From Alitta virens (Eukaryota > Annelida > Polychaeta > Phyllodocida > Nereididae): DNA of 64,000 nucleotides. The notes under the pieces were generated by a model that had not been told where the DNA came from, made no database searches, and saw only the letters and a program-made list of their open reading frames with translations. Positions 55,251 through 63,692 of the stretch are shown here, in pieces. Within the stretch, counting starts at the first letter, position 1, and the number at the start of each line of letters is the position of its first letter. The DNA is taken from the NCBI GenBank assembly GCA_932294295.1, contig OW028582.1, positions 39,034,204-39,098,203 on the forward strand. Direction: 5' to 3'. A program made the position numbers and the translations under genes.

Positions 55251-56719
55251 CTCAGAATAGTTCACTATCAACCAAGTGGAGCCCACTAATTACTCACTAC
55301 GGTATCTCTAATGATTACGTAATGCCAGTTAACCCGGCTCAGCTCGCTCAATGCCACATTATACCCTCGAACCCTAGTATAACTGTATGCCCTTCTTCTA
55401 TCCCAGTGGTGGAAAGGAAAAACAAAACGTGTATAGAGCAAATAATTATGAGAAAAATCGATGAAAAATCCCATTTAGATTGCGACTTTACAGTACGCCA
55501 AGCTAAGATCACATTGCCAGAATTAATTGAAACAAAGAATAAACTAATGGTCTACGGCTTGTCTAATAATGTTCAACTTTGGTGCAATGGCCAGGACGTA
55601 CCTGTCAACATTGACACACATAACGCAGCAGTCATTAACCGAAGCTCGATGTGCAACTGCATCCTGATCGATCATGATTTCCACATCAAAGGCCCATTCT
55701 GTAATACAACCTCCACCAAAGTAGTCCTATCGAGAATTAATAACCCGTTGACTAGTTTAATTATAGACAACATTAAAAATATGTTGAATGACAGCAATGA
55801 CCAACCGCTGTCTTGGTCTAACAGTGCCTTAGATCAGTTCATTTCCAGCACATTGTCTGAGAAATTCCCAGGAAATACATTACTGGAATCAAGCATCAAC
55901 GACTCCCCACTAGAACAGTTTGAACTAGAAACTAAAGAAATATTAGAAAGTTTGAAACCAACAAAAGTAAATGAAATCTCATATGATAACTTAGACAAAT
56001 TGTTTGTACCAAAATCCTGGCCATTAGCTTTGTCTTTCACACTCTCTATGTTGGGCACTTTGGGATGTTTTCTCTCACTATGGACCGCCCACAAGCACGC
56101 CACAACTTCAAATTTAGTCACAGCCGGCATGTTGGCTGGACAATTTCAGCCTTCATTTGCTGCAGGGAACCAAGTATGCCGAAGCCAGACCAGTGATCTG
56201 CTATGGCAAGCGGCAGGCACGGTCGTTATAGCCATAACCCTGGGGATTATTTACAAAATCTCAATGAAAATTTGGTACACCCTGGCAGGGCCTAGAATTC
56301 CATTGGTGACGCAAATCAACAAGATAGGTCACCCTAAATTGTCAATACTGCTCATAATGAACTCTGGGAGAGAAAGGATAGCTATAAAGGTGGCTACGCT
56401 CCATGCCCTCGTCCACGAGGTACACTTTGTAGGTGAATTAATGCCAGCAGTAATTAATATCAGAGGATCAATCATGACCACTGTGCTGACATTCTGTTTC
56501 ACGCCAAATGGCTTTGCATCATTGCAATGCGGCGAAACCAGACTTCCCCTGCCAGAGACAGTATCAATCCAGTGGAGAGACGTGCACAAACTTAGACGCA
56601 TAACTAAGCAGCAACACCGAGTTTGCGCAATGCTACTAGACGACTATGGAGTATGCTACCCCCTGCCAGGCAGGTCAATTATGGGTGAGATCCAAAGTCT
56701 GAAGGACTTTGAGGTTTAG
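55247..56719 (+). CDS. Envelope, C-terminal ORF (Cys-rich ectodomain, membrane anchor, long tail)
   Basis: 490 codons in the -1 frame relative to the preceding ORF. Residues 1-250: Cys-rich with N-glycosylation sites (NSS, NKT, NRS, NTT), looking like ectodomain but without a signal peptide. Hydrophobic segments at about 257-280 (LALSFTLSMLGTLGCFLSLW) and 320-340 (AAGTVVIAITLGIIYKI) may be membrane helices. About 150 residues follow, with motifs HPKLSILLIMNSGRERIAIK and QHRVCAMLLDDYGVCYPLP, far longer than usual Env tails and of unknown fold. I infer it completes the Env begun upstream, through a frameshift, re-initiation or a former continuous frame. Confidence 0.65.
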   Translation: MTQNSSLSTKWSPLITHYGISNDYVMPVNPAQLAQCHIIPSNPSITVCPSSIPVVERKNKTCIEQIIMRKIDEKSHLDCDFTVRQAKITLPELIETKNKLMVYGLSNNVQLWCNGQDVPVNIDTHNAAVINRSSMCNCILIDHDFHIKGPFCNTTSTKVVLSRINNPLTSLIIDNIKNMLNDSNDQPLSWSNSALDQFISSTLSEKFPGNTLLESSINDSPLEQFELETKEILESLKPTKVNEISYDNLDKLFVPKSWPLALSFTLSMLGTLGCFLSLWTAHKHATTSNLVTAGMLAGQFQPSFAAGNQVCRSQTSDLLWQAAGTVVIAITLGIIYKISMKIWYTLAGPRIPLVTQINKIGHPKLSILLIMNSGRERIAIKVATLHALVHEVHFVGELMPAVINIRGSIMTTVLTFCFTPNGFASLQCGETRLPLPETVSIQWRDVHKLRRITKQQHRVCAMLLDDYGVCYPLPGRSIMGEIQSLKDFEV

Positions 56720-57144
56720 AACCACGAAAATGCAATAAATGAAGACAACAATAAGCTCGTTTATAGACAGTAAAACAACGTAAAAGTTTAATATCAAAAA
56801 TAGAAACGGCTAGCTATCCCCAAAAATAGGGCATCCATTAAGGCACAAGAATATATATCATTTAACAGTGACAAGGACGTAACTAAAAATACAAGTATGG
56901 CAAATAATATGAAAACATCAGGTTAAAAACATTAGTCAGTCACAACTTCCCTGAGATCAGAATTAATCAGATATTAAAAACTCGATATTTATGTTTAGTT
57001 ATTAATAGCTTAAGTATAACAAATTAGACACTGCATATACAGAGTTACAAAGACAATGGCACCCCAGGGGGGCGGCCTAGCACAGCTGAGCTACCCACCC
57101 TGGGTCGGTTACATAACAATAGCAACTGGAGGCAGAAATAGTCG
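56720..57144 (+). other. Post-env spacer (copy A)
   Basis: Non-coding. TGCAATAAATGAAG at about 56735 gives a possible polyadenylation signal. An identical sequence follows copy B (60628 onward). Confidence 0.6.
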
Positions 57145-58047
57145 ATGGTGAAAGTCAGTGTAAAAGTTAACAAGAAGAAAATAGACATCACACGGTCTAA
57201 CCTGAATAAAATGAGCCTATTTGACCAAAAATGCGTGACAGAAATTATGGACGTAGGGGGGATGATAAGACTGGATAGACTGCACACACATGGTTATGCT
57301 ATTTTCCCACAACTAGGCCAAGGGTTGAGCATTAAGGTAGGCGTTAAAAATTTAATAGTGCAAAAATCTTGTTTCGAAAGACTCACCATACTCAATCATG
57401 TAGACTGCATGTTTCTACACAACTTGGAGATTACAAATAGTCAGCTAGTGTACATTGACGACATTAAGGATTATAACTTGAAAGTAATAGAAAGAATAGA
57501 TTTCAGCAACAATTACTTGTATAATGTGAATATTGACATAGCCAGATGCACGAACTTATCAATGTTAAATCTTGCCAACAATAAAATGAGTATTCTTTCC
57601 ATTTTACTGCCAGAGAGAGCCAATTTCACACTATTTGCGCAGAATAATTACTTGATAGAAATAGAATTCAACTCACTACCTTCAAAGTTAATTTTTGTTG
57701 GCCATCATAACAATCTGCAAGACATGGGGTTTTTGAGAACGATGAATAATGTCGTACTACAGACCGACCTTAATCACAACAAGATTAACTCATGGTCAGC
57801 ACTAGTACAAACAAGACTAAAGCCAAACTCATCTATTGACCTCAGAAATAACCCGTTGACATGCGATGAAATTTTGATATGCATGGCGATAGAACAACAG
57901 GTGAAAATTTACGCAGCAGGTTGCGCCAAATGGGAGGGCTCACAAAACCCACCCACCCTTTTACCAGATATCACTACCACTAAAAATGATTCAATTACTA
58001 CAGGTCAGGAAGAAGCAGAAAGTGTGTGGGACCTCTTTGATTTTTAA
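57145..58047 (+). CDS. Chimeric LRR ORF created by the duplication
   Basis: 300 codons. The first dozen residues (MVKVSVKVNKKK) come from what is non-coding spacer after copy A; from there the frame equals the LRR C-terminal ORF from residue 54 on. It has no signal peptide, so the product would be cytosolic, if made. All LRR repeats and the LRRCT-like end are kept. An accidental fusion at the duplication junction. Confidence 0.6.
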   Translation: MVKVSVKVNKKKIDITRSNLNKMSLFDQKCVTEIMDVGGMIRLDRLHTHGYAIFPQLGQGLSIKVGVKNLIVQKSCFERLTILNHVDCMFLHNLEITNSQLVYIDDIKDYNLKVIERIDFSNNYLYNVNIDIARCTNLSMLNLANNKMSILSILLPERANFTLFAQNNYLIEIEFNSLPSKLIFVGHHNNLQDMGFLRTMNNVVLQTDLNHNKINSWSALVQTRLKPNSSIDLRNNPLTCDEILICMAIEQQVKIYAAGCAKWEGSQNPPTLLPDITTTKNDSITTGQEEAESVWDLFDF

Positions 58048-58084
58048 CCCAGGGCAGGGAATCGGCGCGGTGTTGATTGAAGGT

Positions 58085-59158
58085 ATGAGCATGTATCTAG
58101 AATTAATTGTAGGTTTGGCCGTGTTAAGCACAATTAGAGCAGAGGACTTGCTAATCCCTGAGTATGGAACAGCCTTGGAGGAGCGAGGGAACATTCACCT
58201 CAGCCCCCATGTTCTGACACTAAATTTCCTCGTGAGCTTTAATGACTATGAATAGCCCGATGTTAAAATCCCACGCGCTTTAAACATTACCTGCCATGAA
58301 AGTTCAAGCGAATTCATTAAGCAGGTATGTAGACAGCAACTCCCTTCCCTAGCATCGATGGTTGACAGATATGACATGTGGAGAGAGGAGATCATGGGGT
58401 TAAAAAATGAGTTAATTATGCAACATGTGAGAGTGTCTGTTGACTCTAGGAGAACCAAACGGTTCCCCTGGGCAATAGTGGCATCAGGAGCCAGCTGGCT
58501 CATGGGGCAAGGTATCAACCAATTCTTTGCCTACAAGAGAGACAAAGACATAAAGAAAGGCCTAAAAATATTAAGTGACAGGCAGAATAATTTGCAGAGC
58601 AACATCGATTCAGTTAAGGGTCAATTTGCACATTACATGACAATAGACTTAAAACAAAAACAACACTCTGATCAGATGGTCAGACAGTTGCGGTCAGACT
58701 TAACTGGAACCCAAAAGAATATGAATCAACTAAGAACGGTACTGGAAAGTTTAGCGTCATCAGTCAATGCCAAAACAGACACCATCCCAGTGCTTTCAAA
58801 ACTGAATCAGATTCAGAGCGAACTGGGGATAGCGGCCCTGCATGACATGCCAATGGTAGCCAATGCTCTGCGGCAAACGCTAGAGGGTGTGCGCGATGGA
58901 CGCCAAGGCATCCTAAGACACCAAATCCTCCCATACGTAACCTTAGCAGGAGCGTTTGACCAGGCGCGCACTGATGTAAAAAGATGGCATGAAGGACATG
59001 ACTTGATTTTTGACAAAGCAGAAGACTTGTACCTGTTCAGTCGATCGGCACTAGCGGTTAGCCACGATGGATTAGTGATCCAAGTCCCTGTGGAAGTCAT
59101 AAAGACAAACAATAAACCCATGTCATTTTTCAGGGCACTTCAATACCGATTCCCATGA
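58085..59158 (+). pseudogene. Envelope N-terminal ORF, copy B, with nonsense mutation
   Basis: Identical to 54177-55250 except for a TGG-to-TAG change at 58253-58255 that truncates it after 56 codons, before the furin site. The frame reopens at the Met at 58358 for 266 codons covering the furin site to the end, but without a signal peptide. Copy A would have to supply any function. Confidence 0.85.
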
Positions 59159-60627
59159 CTCAGAATAGTTCACTATCAACCAAGTGGAGCCCACTAATTA
59201 CTCACTACGGTATCTCTAATGATTACGTAATGCCAGTTAACCCGGCTCAGCTCGCTCAATGCCACATTATACCCTCGAACCCTAGTATAACTGTATGCCC
59301 TTCTTCTATCCCAGTGGTGGAAAGGAAAAACAAAACGTGTATAGAGCAAATAATTATGAGAAAAATCGATGAAAAATCCCATTTAGATTGCGACTTTACA
59401 GTACGCCAAGCTAAGATCACATTGCCAGAATTAATTGAAACAAAGAATAAACTAATGGTCTACGGCTTGTCTAATAATGTTCAACTTTGGTGCAATGGCC
59501 AGGACGTACCTGTCAACATTGACACACATAACGCAGCAGTCATTAACCGAAGCTCGATGTGCAACTGCATCCTGATCGATCATGATTTCCACATCAAAGG
59601 CCCATTCTGTAATACAACCTCCACCAAAGTAGTCCTATCGAGAATTAATAACCCGTTGACTAGTTTAATTATAGACAACATTAAAAATATGTTGAATGAC
59701 AGCAATGACCAACCGCTGTCTTGGTCTAACAGTGCCTTAGATCAGTTCATTTCCAGCACATTGTCTGAGAAATTCCCAGGAAATACATTACTGGAATCAA
59801 GCATCAACGACTCCCCACTAGAACAGTTTGAACTAGAAACTAAAGAAATATTAGAAAGTTTGAAACCAACAAAAGTAAATGAAATCTCATATGATAACTT
59901 AGACAAATTGTTTGTACCAAAATCCTGGCCATTAGCTTTGTCTTTCACACTCTCTATGTTGGGCACTTTGGGATGTTTTCTCTCACTATGGACCGCCCAC
60001 AAGCACGCCACAACTTCAAATTTAGTCACAGCCGGCATGTTGGCTGGACAATTTCAGCCTTCATTTGCTGCAGGGAACCAAGTATGCCGAAGCCAGACCA
60101 GTGATCTGCTATGGCAAGCGGCAGGCACGGTCGTTATAGCCATAACCCTGGGGATTATTTACAAAATCTCAATGAAAATTTGGTACACCCTGGCAGGGCC
60201 TAGAATTCCATTGGTGACGCAAATCAACAAGATAGGTCACCCTAAATTGTCAATACTGCTCATAATGAACTCTGGGAGAGAAAGGATAGCTATAAAGGTG
60301 GCTACGCTCCATGCCCTCGTCCACGAGGTACACTTTGTAGGTGAATTAATGCCAGCAGTAATTAATATCAGAGGATCAATCATGACCACTGTGCTGACAT
60401 TCTGTTTCACGCCAAATGGCTTTGCATCATTGCAATGCGGCGAAACCAGACTTCCCCTGCCAGAGACAGTATCAATCCAGTGGAGAGACGTGCACAAACT
60501 TAGACGCATAACTAAGCAGCAACACCGAGTTTGCGCAATGCTACTAGACGACTATGGAGTATGCTACCCCCTGCCAGGCAGGTCAATTATGGGTGAGATC
60601 CAAAGTCTGAAGGACTTTGAGGTTTAG
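59155..60627 (+). CDS. Envelope C-terminal ORF, copy B
   Basis: 490 codons, same predicted protein as 55247-56719, including both hydrophobic segments and the long C-terminal domain. Overlaps the end of the preceding (mutated) ORF by ATGA, as in copy A. With the upstream part broken, expression as a full envelope is unlikely from this copy. Confidence 0.7.
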   Translation: MTQNSSLSTKWSPLITHYGISNDYVMPVNPAQLAQCHIIPSNPSITVCPSSIPVVERKNKTCIEQIIMRKIDEKSHLDCDFTVRQAKITLPELIETKNKLMVYGLSNNVQLWCNGQDVPVNIDTHNAAVINRSSMCNCILIDHDFHIKGPFCNTTSTKVVLSRINNPLTSLIIDNIKNMLNDSNDQPLSWSNSALDQFISSTLSEKFPGNTLLESSINDSPLEQFELETKEILESLKPTKVNEISYDNLDKLFVPKSWPLALSFTLSMLGTLGCFLSLWTAHKHATTSNLVTAGMLAGQFQPSFAAGNQVCRSQTSDLLWQAAGTVVIAITLGIIYKISMKIWYTLAGPRIPLVTQINKIGHPKLSILLIMNSGRERIAIKVATLHALVHEVHFVGELMPAVINIRGSIMTTVLTFCFTPNGFASLQCGETRLPLPETVSIQWRDVHKLRRITKQQHRVCAMLLDDYGVCYPLPGRSIMGEIQSLKDFEV

Positions 60628-61405
60628 AACCACGAAAATGCAATAAATGAAGACAACAATAAGCTCGTTTATAGACAGTAAAACAACGTAAAAGTTTAAT
60701 ATCAAAAATAGAAACGGCTAGCTATCCCCAAAAATAGGGCATCCATTAAGGCACAAGAATATATATCATTTAACAGTGACAAGGACGTAACTAAAAATAC
60801 AAGTATGGCAAATAATATGAAAACATCAGGTTAAAAACATTAGTCAGTCACAACTTCCCTGAGATCAGAATTAATCAGATATTAAAAACTCGATATTTAT
60901 GTTTAGTTATTAATAGCTTAAGTATAACAAATTAGACACTGCATATACAGAGTTACAAAGACAATGGCACCCCAGGGGGGCGGCCTAGCACAGCTGAGCT
61001 ACCCACCCTGGGTCGGTTACATAACAATAGCAACTGGAGGCAGAAATAGTCGATGGTGAAAGTCAGTGTAAAAGTTAACATAATGTCCAAGTGGTGAGTG
61101 AATAATGTTCATCTCCTTCCTATACAATGTAAAGTCAGTATAAAAGCTAAAAATCTACAAATGAGTGGTGAATTGCGACGACACGCATGATCAACAATTG
61201 ATGGGGATGACTTAACGAGATGCTTATGATGTAGACAAGGTATGAAGATTAAAATATAAAAGTCAATTTCCTGGGATATAACGGAGTAAATAAGTCTAAC
61301 TAGAACAAGTCCGTGTCCAAGGGCATGATCGGGGGCAGTAGCAAATTCGTCTTCATTTTCTGGAGTAAAAGGGGTGGCCGATTCCGATAGTCGTGGGGAG
61401 CACAG
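60628..61405. other. Spacer between copy B and the Ly6 gene 3' end
   Basis: To 61080 it repeats the post-env spacer. 61081-61405 is unique, without a plus-strand gene; it would hold the 3' UTR of the minus-strand Ly6-like gene. Confidence 0.5.
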
Positions 61406-62895
61406 TCAGCATCTTGGAAGCCTGGGAATGACACATGTCACTCACACCAGTCCGAACAATTCTATAGTGACAAAAAGCAACTCATTAGTATAATTCAGTT
61501 GATAACTATCCATAGTACACACATTTATAGGAAGAAGGGAATATATATATACACTGACAGCATTACAAAAAACAAACTTACCAAACAGCATCCCGAGGGA
61601 GTGCTTGGGCGCGCCCCTGTAGTTGAGCCCTCCTAATGTAGAACCGATTATAAAGGTGGATCTCCCAATCCGTCATCCGATAAGGTAGAGCCCAGACAAC
61701 CAGTCCCAAAAAGGCAGCCAGCCAGGGCTGATAGTTGCCCACGAATATGATGGCCAAACAGACCAGTGCACCAATAGTCATCAGCCCAGGCATCTTGGTG
61801 GTTCCGCGATTACAGAGTGAATGTGCACAGCAGGACACCATCACGTCTTTTATATAAGGACACCTGGCGACACAACCCTTATAGAGATAAACACCACGTA
61901 CTGTGGAGATAGTGGCTGTCTGAAATTAAAACGTGAATCATAACTAAGACAAGTAAAGTACACGTAATGAGATTTATATAGACCATTACTCGCACTAAAT
62001 ACTATATATAGCTACGGCCACGTAATGGATTAGTCAGCCAACAATTAGTACACATGGGGCATCTTAAGCAATTGATGTGGCTAGACGGCACACATGAAAT
62101 TACCCTAATATTGAATGTGCTTTGTAATTCCTAGGTGAAGACTGAGACGAAACGACCAGCAGAAAAAGGAAACCAATATAAATTAAAATATAGTCTAATT
62201 ATGGCTCAGGTCTACGGAACCGATGTCGGGAACTGGGGCACAGCCATGGACCACTCCGACATATGGCATTTCTTTAAAACATTCTGTATTGAAACTCACA
62301 GAATCCGCCATCCCCATGATGACATCGAAATGCTGTCAACGGCATGTCCATATAGTGACATCATGACGCATAAAATTATATCCTTGAGGTTATACCAAAA
62401 GATGATTTGACAGCAGATGAAGGCCTAAAACAATTCTGGATGATGTGTCGCCATTTCCTGGCTGAGATGGACGAGATTGGCACTGAACCAACACCTATCC
62501 CCACCAGAATTACTAACAATGATGTCAGAACAATGATCGAGATATGCGCAAAGGATTTGAGAGAAGCACTCATCAATCCGGAATGGTAATCAATATTATG
62601 TCTATTGAAATTCTCTCCTACTGACACAATTAATGAAATAAAAACAACATGTCGGAAATCGAAAACTGAGCTAGCGTTTTAAATTACCCAGTTTTTTACA
62701 AAAATTTCAGTCATAATAACTTACGTAACAAACGCCTTCTCCAGGCAGATCACAAACTCCGGTCACGTCATCAGCAATACAGGAATATCCTGAAAATCAA
62801 ATAGAGTCAATTAATTTATGTTCAACTAATATGAAATTACTTTTCAGAAGAAAGCACAAATACAGAAAATAGTAGAAAACGAAATACACAGCCAT
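61406..62895 (-). CDS. Ly6/uPAR (three-finger, LU-domain) membrane protein, four exons, antisense in the retroelement
   Basis: Exons with GT/AG borders and matching phase: 62895-62841 (signal peptide MAVYFVFYYFLYLCFLLK), 62789-62725, 61919-61582 and 61421-61406 (short, to TGA); about 157 residues. The LU domain spans exons 2 and 3 with eight Cys: C-x8-C-x7-C-x16-C-x3-C-x9-CC-x4-CN. The VSCCAHSLCN end and YKGCVARC are diagnostic of the Ly6/CD59/uPAR family. After it come two hydrophobic segments (LMTIGALVCLAIIFVG and PWLAAFLGLVVWALPY) and a basic tail, instead of the usual GPI signal. Family members are secreted or surface proteins with receptor, complement-control or neuromodulatory roles; the role here is unknown. 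Exon 4 is the least certain. It lies between env and the 3' LTR, transcribed opposite to the element. Confidence 0.85.
62201..62589 (+). pseudogene. Accessory ORF of unknown function, two frames
   Basis: Starts MAQVYGTDVGNWGTAMDHSD at 62201 and stays open to 62410; the -1 frame then carries LTADEGLKQFWMMCRHFLAE to NPEW (stop 62587-62589). The second frame is open only from 62374, so the shift lies between 62374 and 62410. A 3' splice-site-like TTTGTAATTCCTAG (AG 62133-62134) lies 66 bp before the ATG, fitting expression from a spliced element mRNA. Mostly helical, about 125 residues in all, no motif recognised. It sits wholly inside an intron of the opposite-strand Ly6-like gene. Confidence 0.45.
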
Positions 62896-62929
62896 GTTCA
62901 CAGAAGTCGCGCAACCGAATGAAGCTTAG

Positions 62930-62950
62930 TTATCTCACTAGATAACGGGC
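62930..62950. promoter_or_regulatory. GATA-type palindrome upstream of the Ly6-like gene
   Basis: GTTATCTCACTAGATAAC contains two head-to-head GATA-like sites, about 40 bp upstream (minus direction) of the signal-peptide ATG. Confidence 0.3.
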
Positions 62951-63254
62951 CGATGTTCAAAAATTCTTAGAATAGGGGGGCAAGGTTATGGTAGAAGGAG
63001 GCAACACACTCGCCCCGTCCAATTGGTATCAGATGTTAAATGGTCATGATTGTGAATTTGAATTTGTGGATCCAAGTTAACTATTTAAGAAATGTACAAT
63101 GGATGTTGCATAGTATACATTTACTAGCTTTTATCTAATGACACCCCACACCCCCTTGAATAAGCAATGGAACAACCCGAATTTTAGATGGAAAGATATA
63201 GAAATATTTATCAAATAAACTCTAAAATCGTCTTAACATATAGACCAAAAGGGC

Positions 63255-63530
63255 CATTAACCTCAAGTCACACCCGCACAGGGAGCGTCAGCACCAAGCA
63301 AAGATTGCCGCCTAAAAAACCCCGACTCGACCCCGTGTGACCCCAAGGAGGCACCGGAGCCAAGAGGGCGGGAAGAGAATACCACAGCGACCCCAGCGAG
63401 CGTTTGGGGCACTAACAACAGCAGGCGACACGTAGCGGAATTTACCGCGTGCAAAGCCAACAGAAGCGGAACCAGATGAGTCGTTAGGGGACGTAACAGT
63501 CACCGCACTCGAATCGACACACCGCTAGAA
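63255..63530 (-). promoter_or_regulatory. CpG-rich block, candidate promoter of the Ly6-like gene
   Basis: Much richer in GC and CpG than anything nearby (for example GCGACCCCAGCGAGCGTTTG and ACCGCACTCGAATCGACACA), 360-630 bp upstream of the Ly6-like start. It has no convincing ORF. A CRE-like GACGTAAC lies at about 63490. It could equally be remnant coding or regulatory sequence of the element. Confidence 0.35.
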
Positions 63531-63670
63531 TGGAACCTAAAAAGATATGAAGGCAGAGCGAAAACGAAGACATGTGCACAGTGCGACAGGTGATTAATGG
63601 CCATCAATAACACATAAAAAATATAAAAATTTCGGATTGCTGCCAGGAAGACAGCAAACTCAAAATTTTT

Positions 63671-63692
63671 CAGGGGAGTACAGGGGATGTCA
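63671..63692 (+). other. Polypurine-like tract before the 3' LTR
   Basis: CAGGGGAGTACAGGGGATGT directly precedes the TGTAG LTR start. Purine-rich with two GGGGA blocks, as expected of a plus-strand primer, though interrupted by pyrimidines. Confidence 0.55.

Larger units (their letters stand above)
53267..57172 (+). repeat. LRR-env cassette, copy A of a 3,908-bp tandem duplication
   Basis: Starts inside the LRR ORF at AAGAAAATAGACATC and ends at GTTAACA (57172). Copy B follows after a 2-bp filler. The only difference I found is G at 54346 versus A at 58254. Includes the 450-bp spacer after env. Confidence 0.95.
57175..61080 (+). repeat. LRR-env cassette, copy B
   Basis: Direct copy of 53267-57172 at an offset of 3,908 bp. 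The near-identity means a very recent event or an assembly duplication. Copy B lacks the LRR signal-peptide ORF and has a nonsense change in Env. Confidence 0.95.

Noticed and set aside
61844..61860. TATATAAAAG on the minus strand with a nearby ATG at 61793, seeming to start a small two-helix membrane protein
   Set aside because: The box lies inside exon 3 of the Ly6-like gene, in frame within the LU domain; the spliced gene explains the region better.
62376..62627. Minus-strand frame opposite the accessory ORF
   Set aside because: No splice or motif support; it lies in the Ly6-like intron and mirrors the plus-strand frame.
63263..63503. Two minus-strand frames in the CpG-rich block
   Set aside because: Overlapping frames typical of GC-rich DNA; no motif, and neither joins in phase to the Ly6-like exons.
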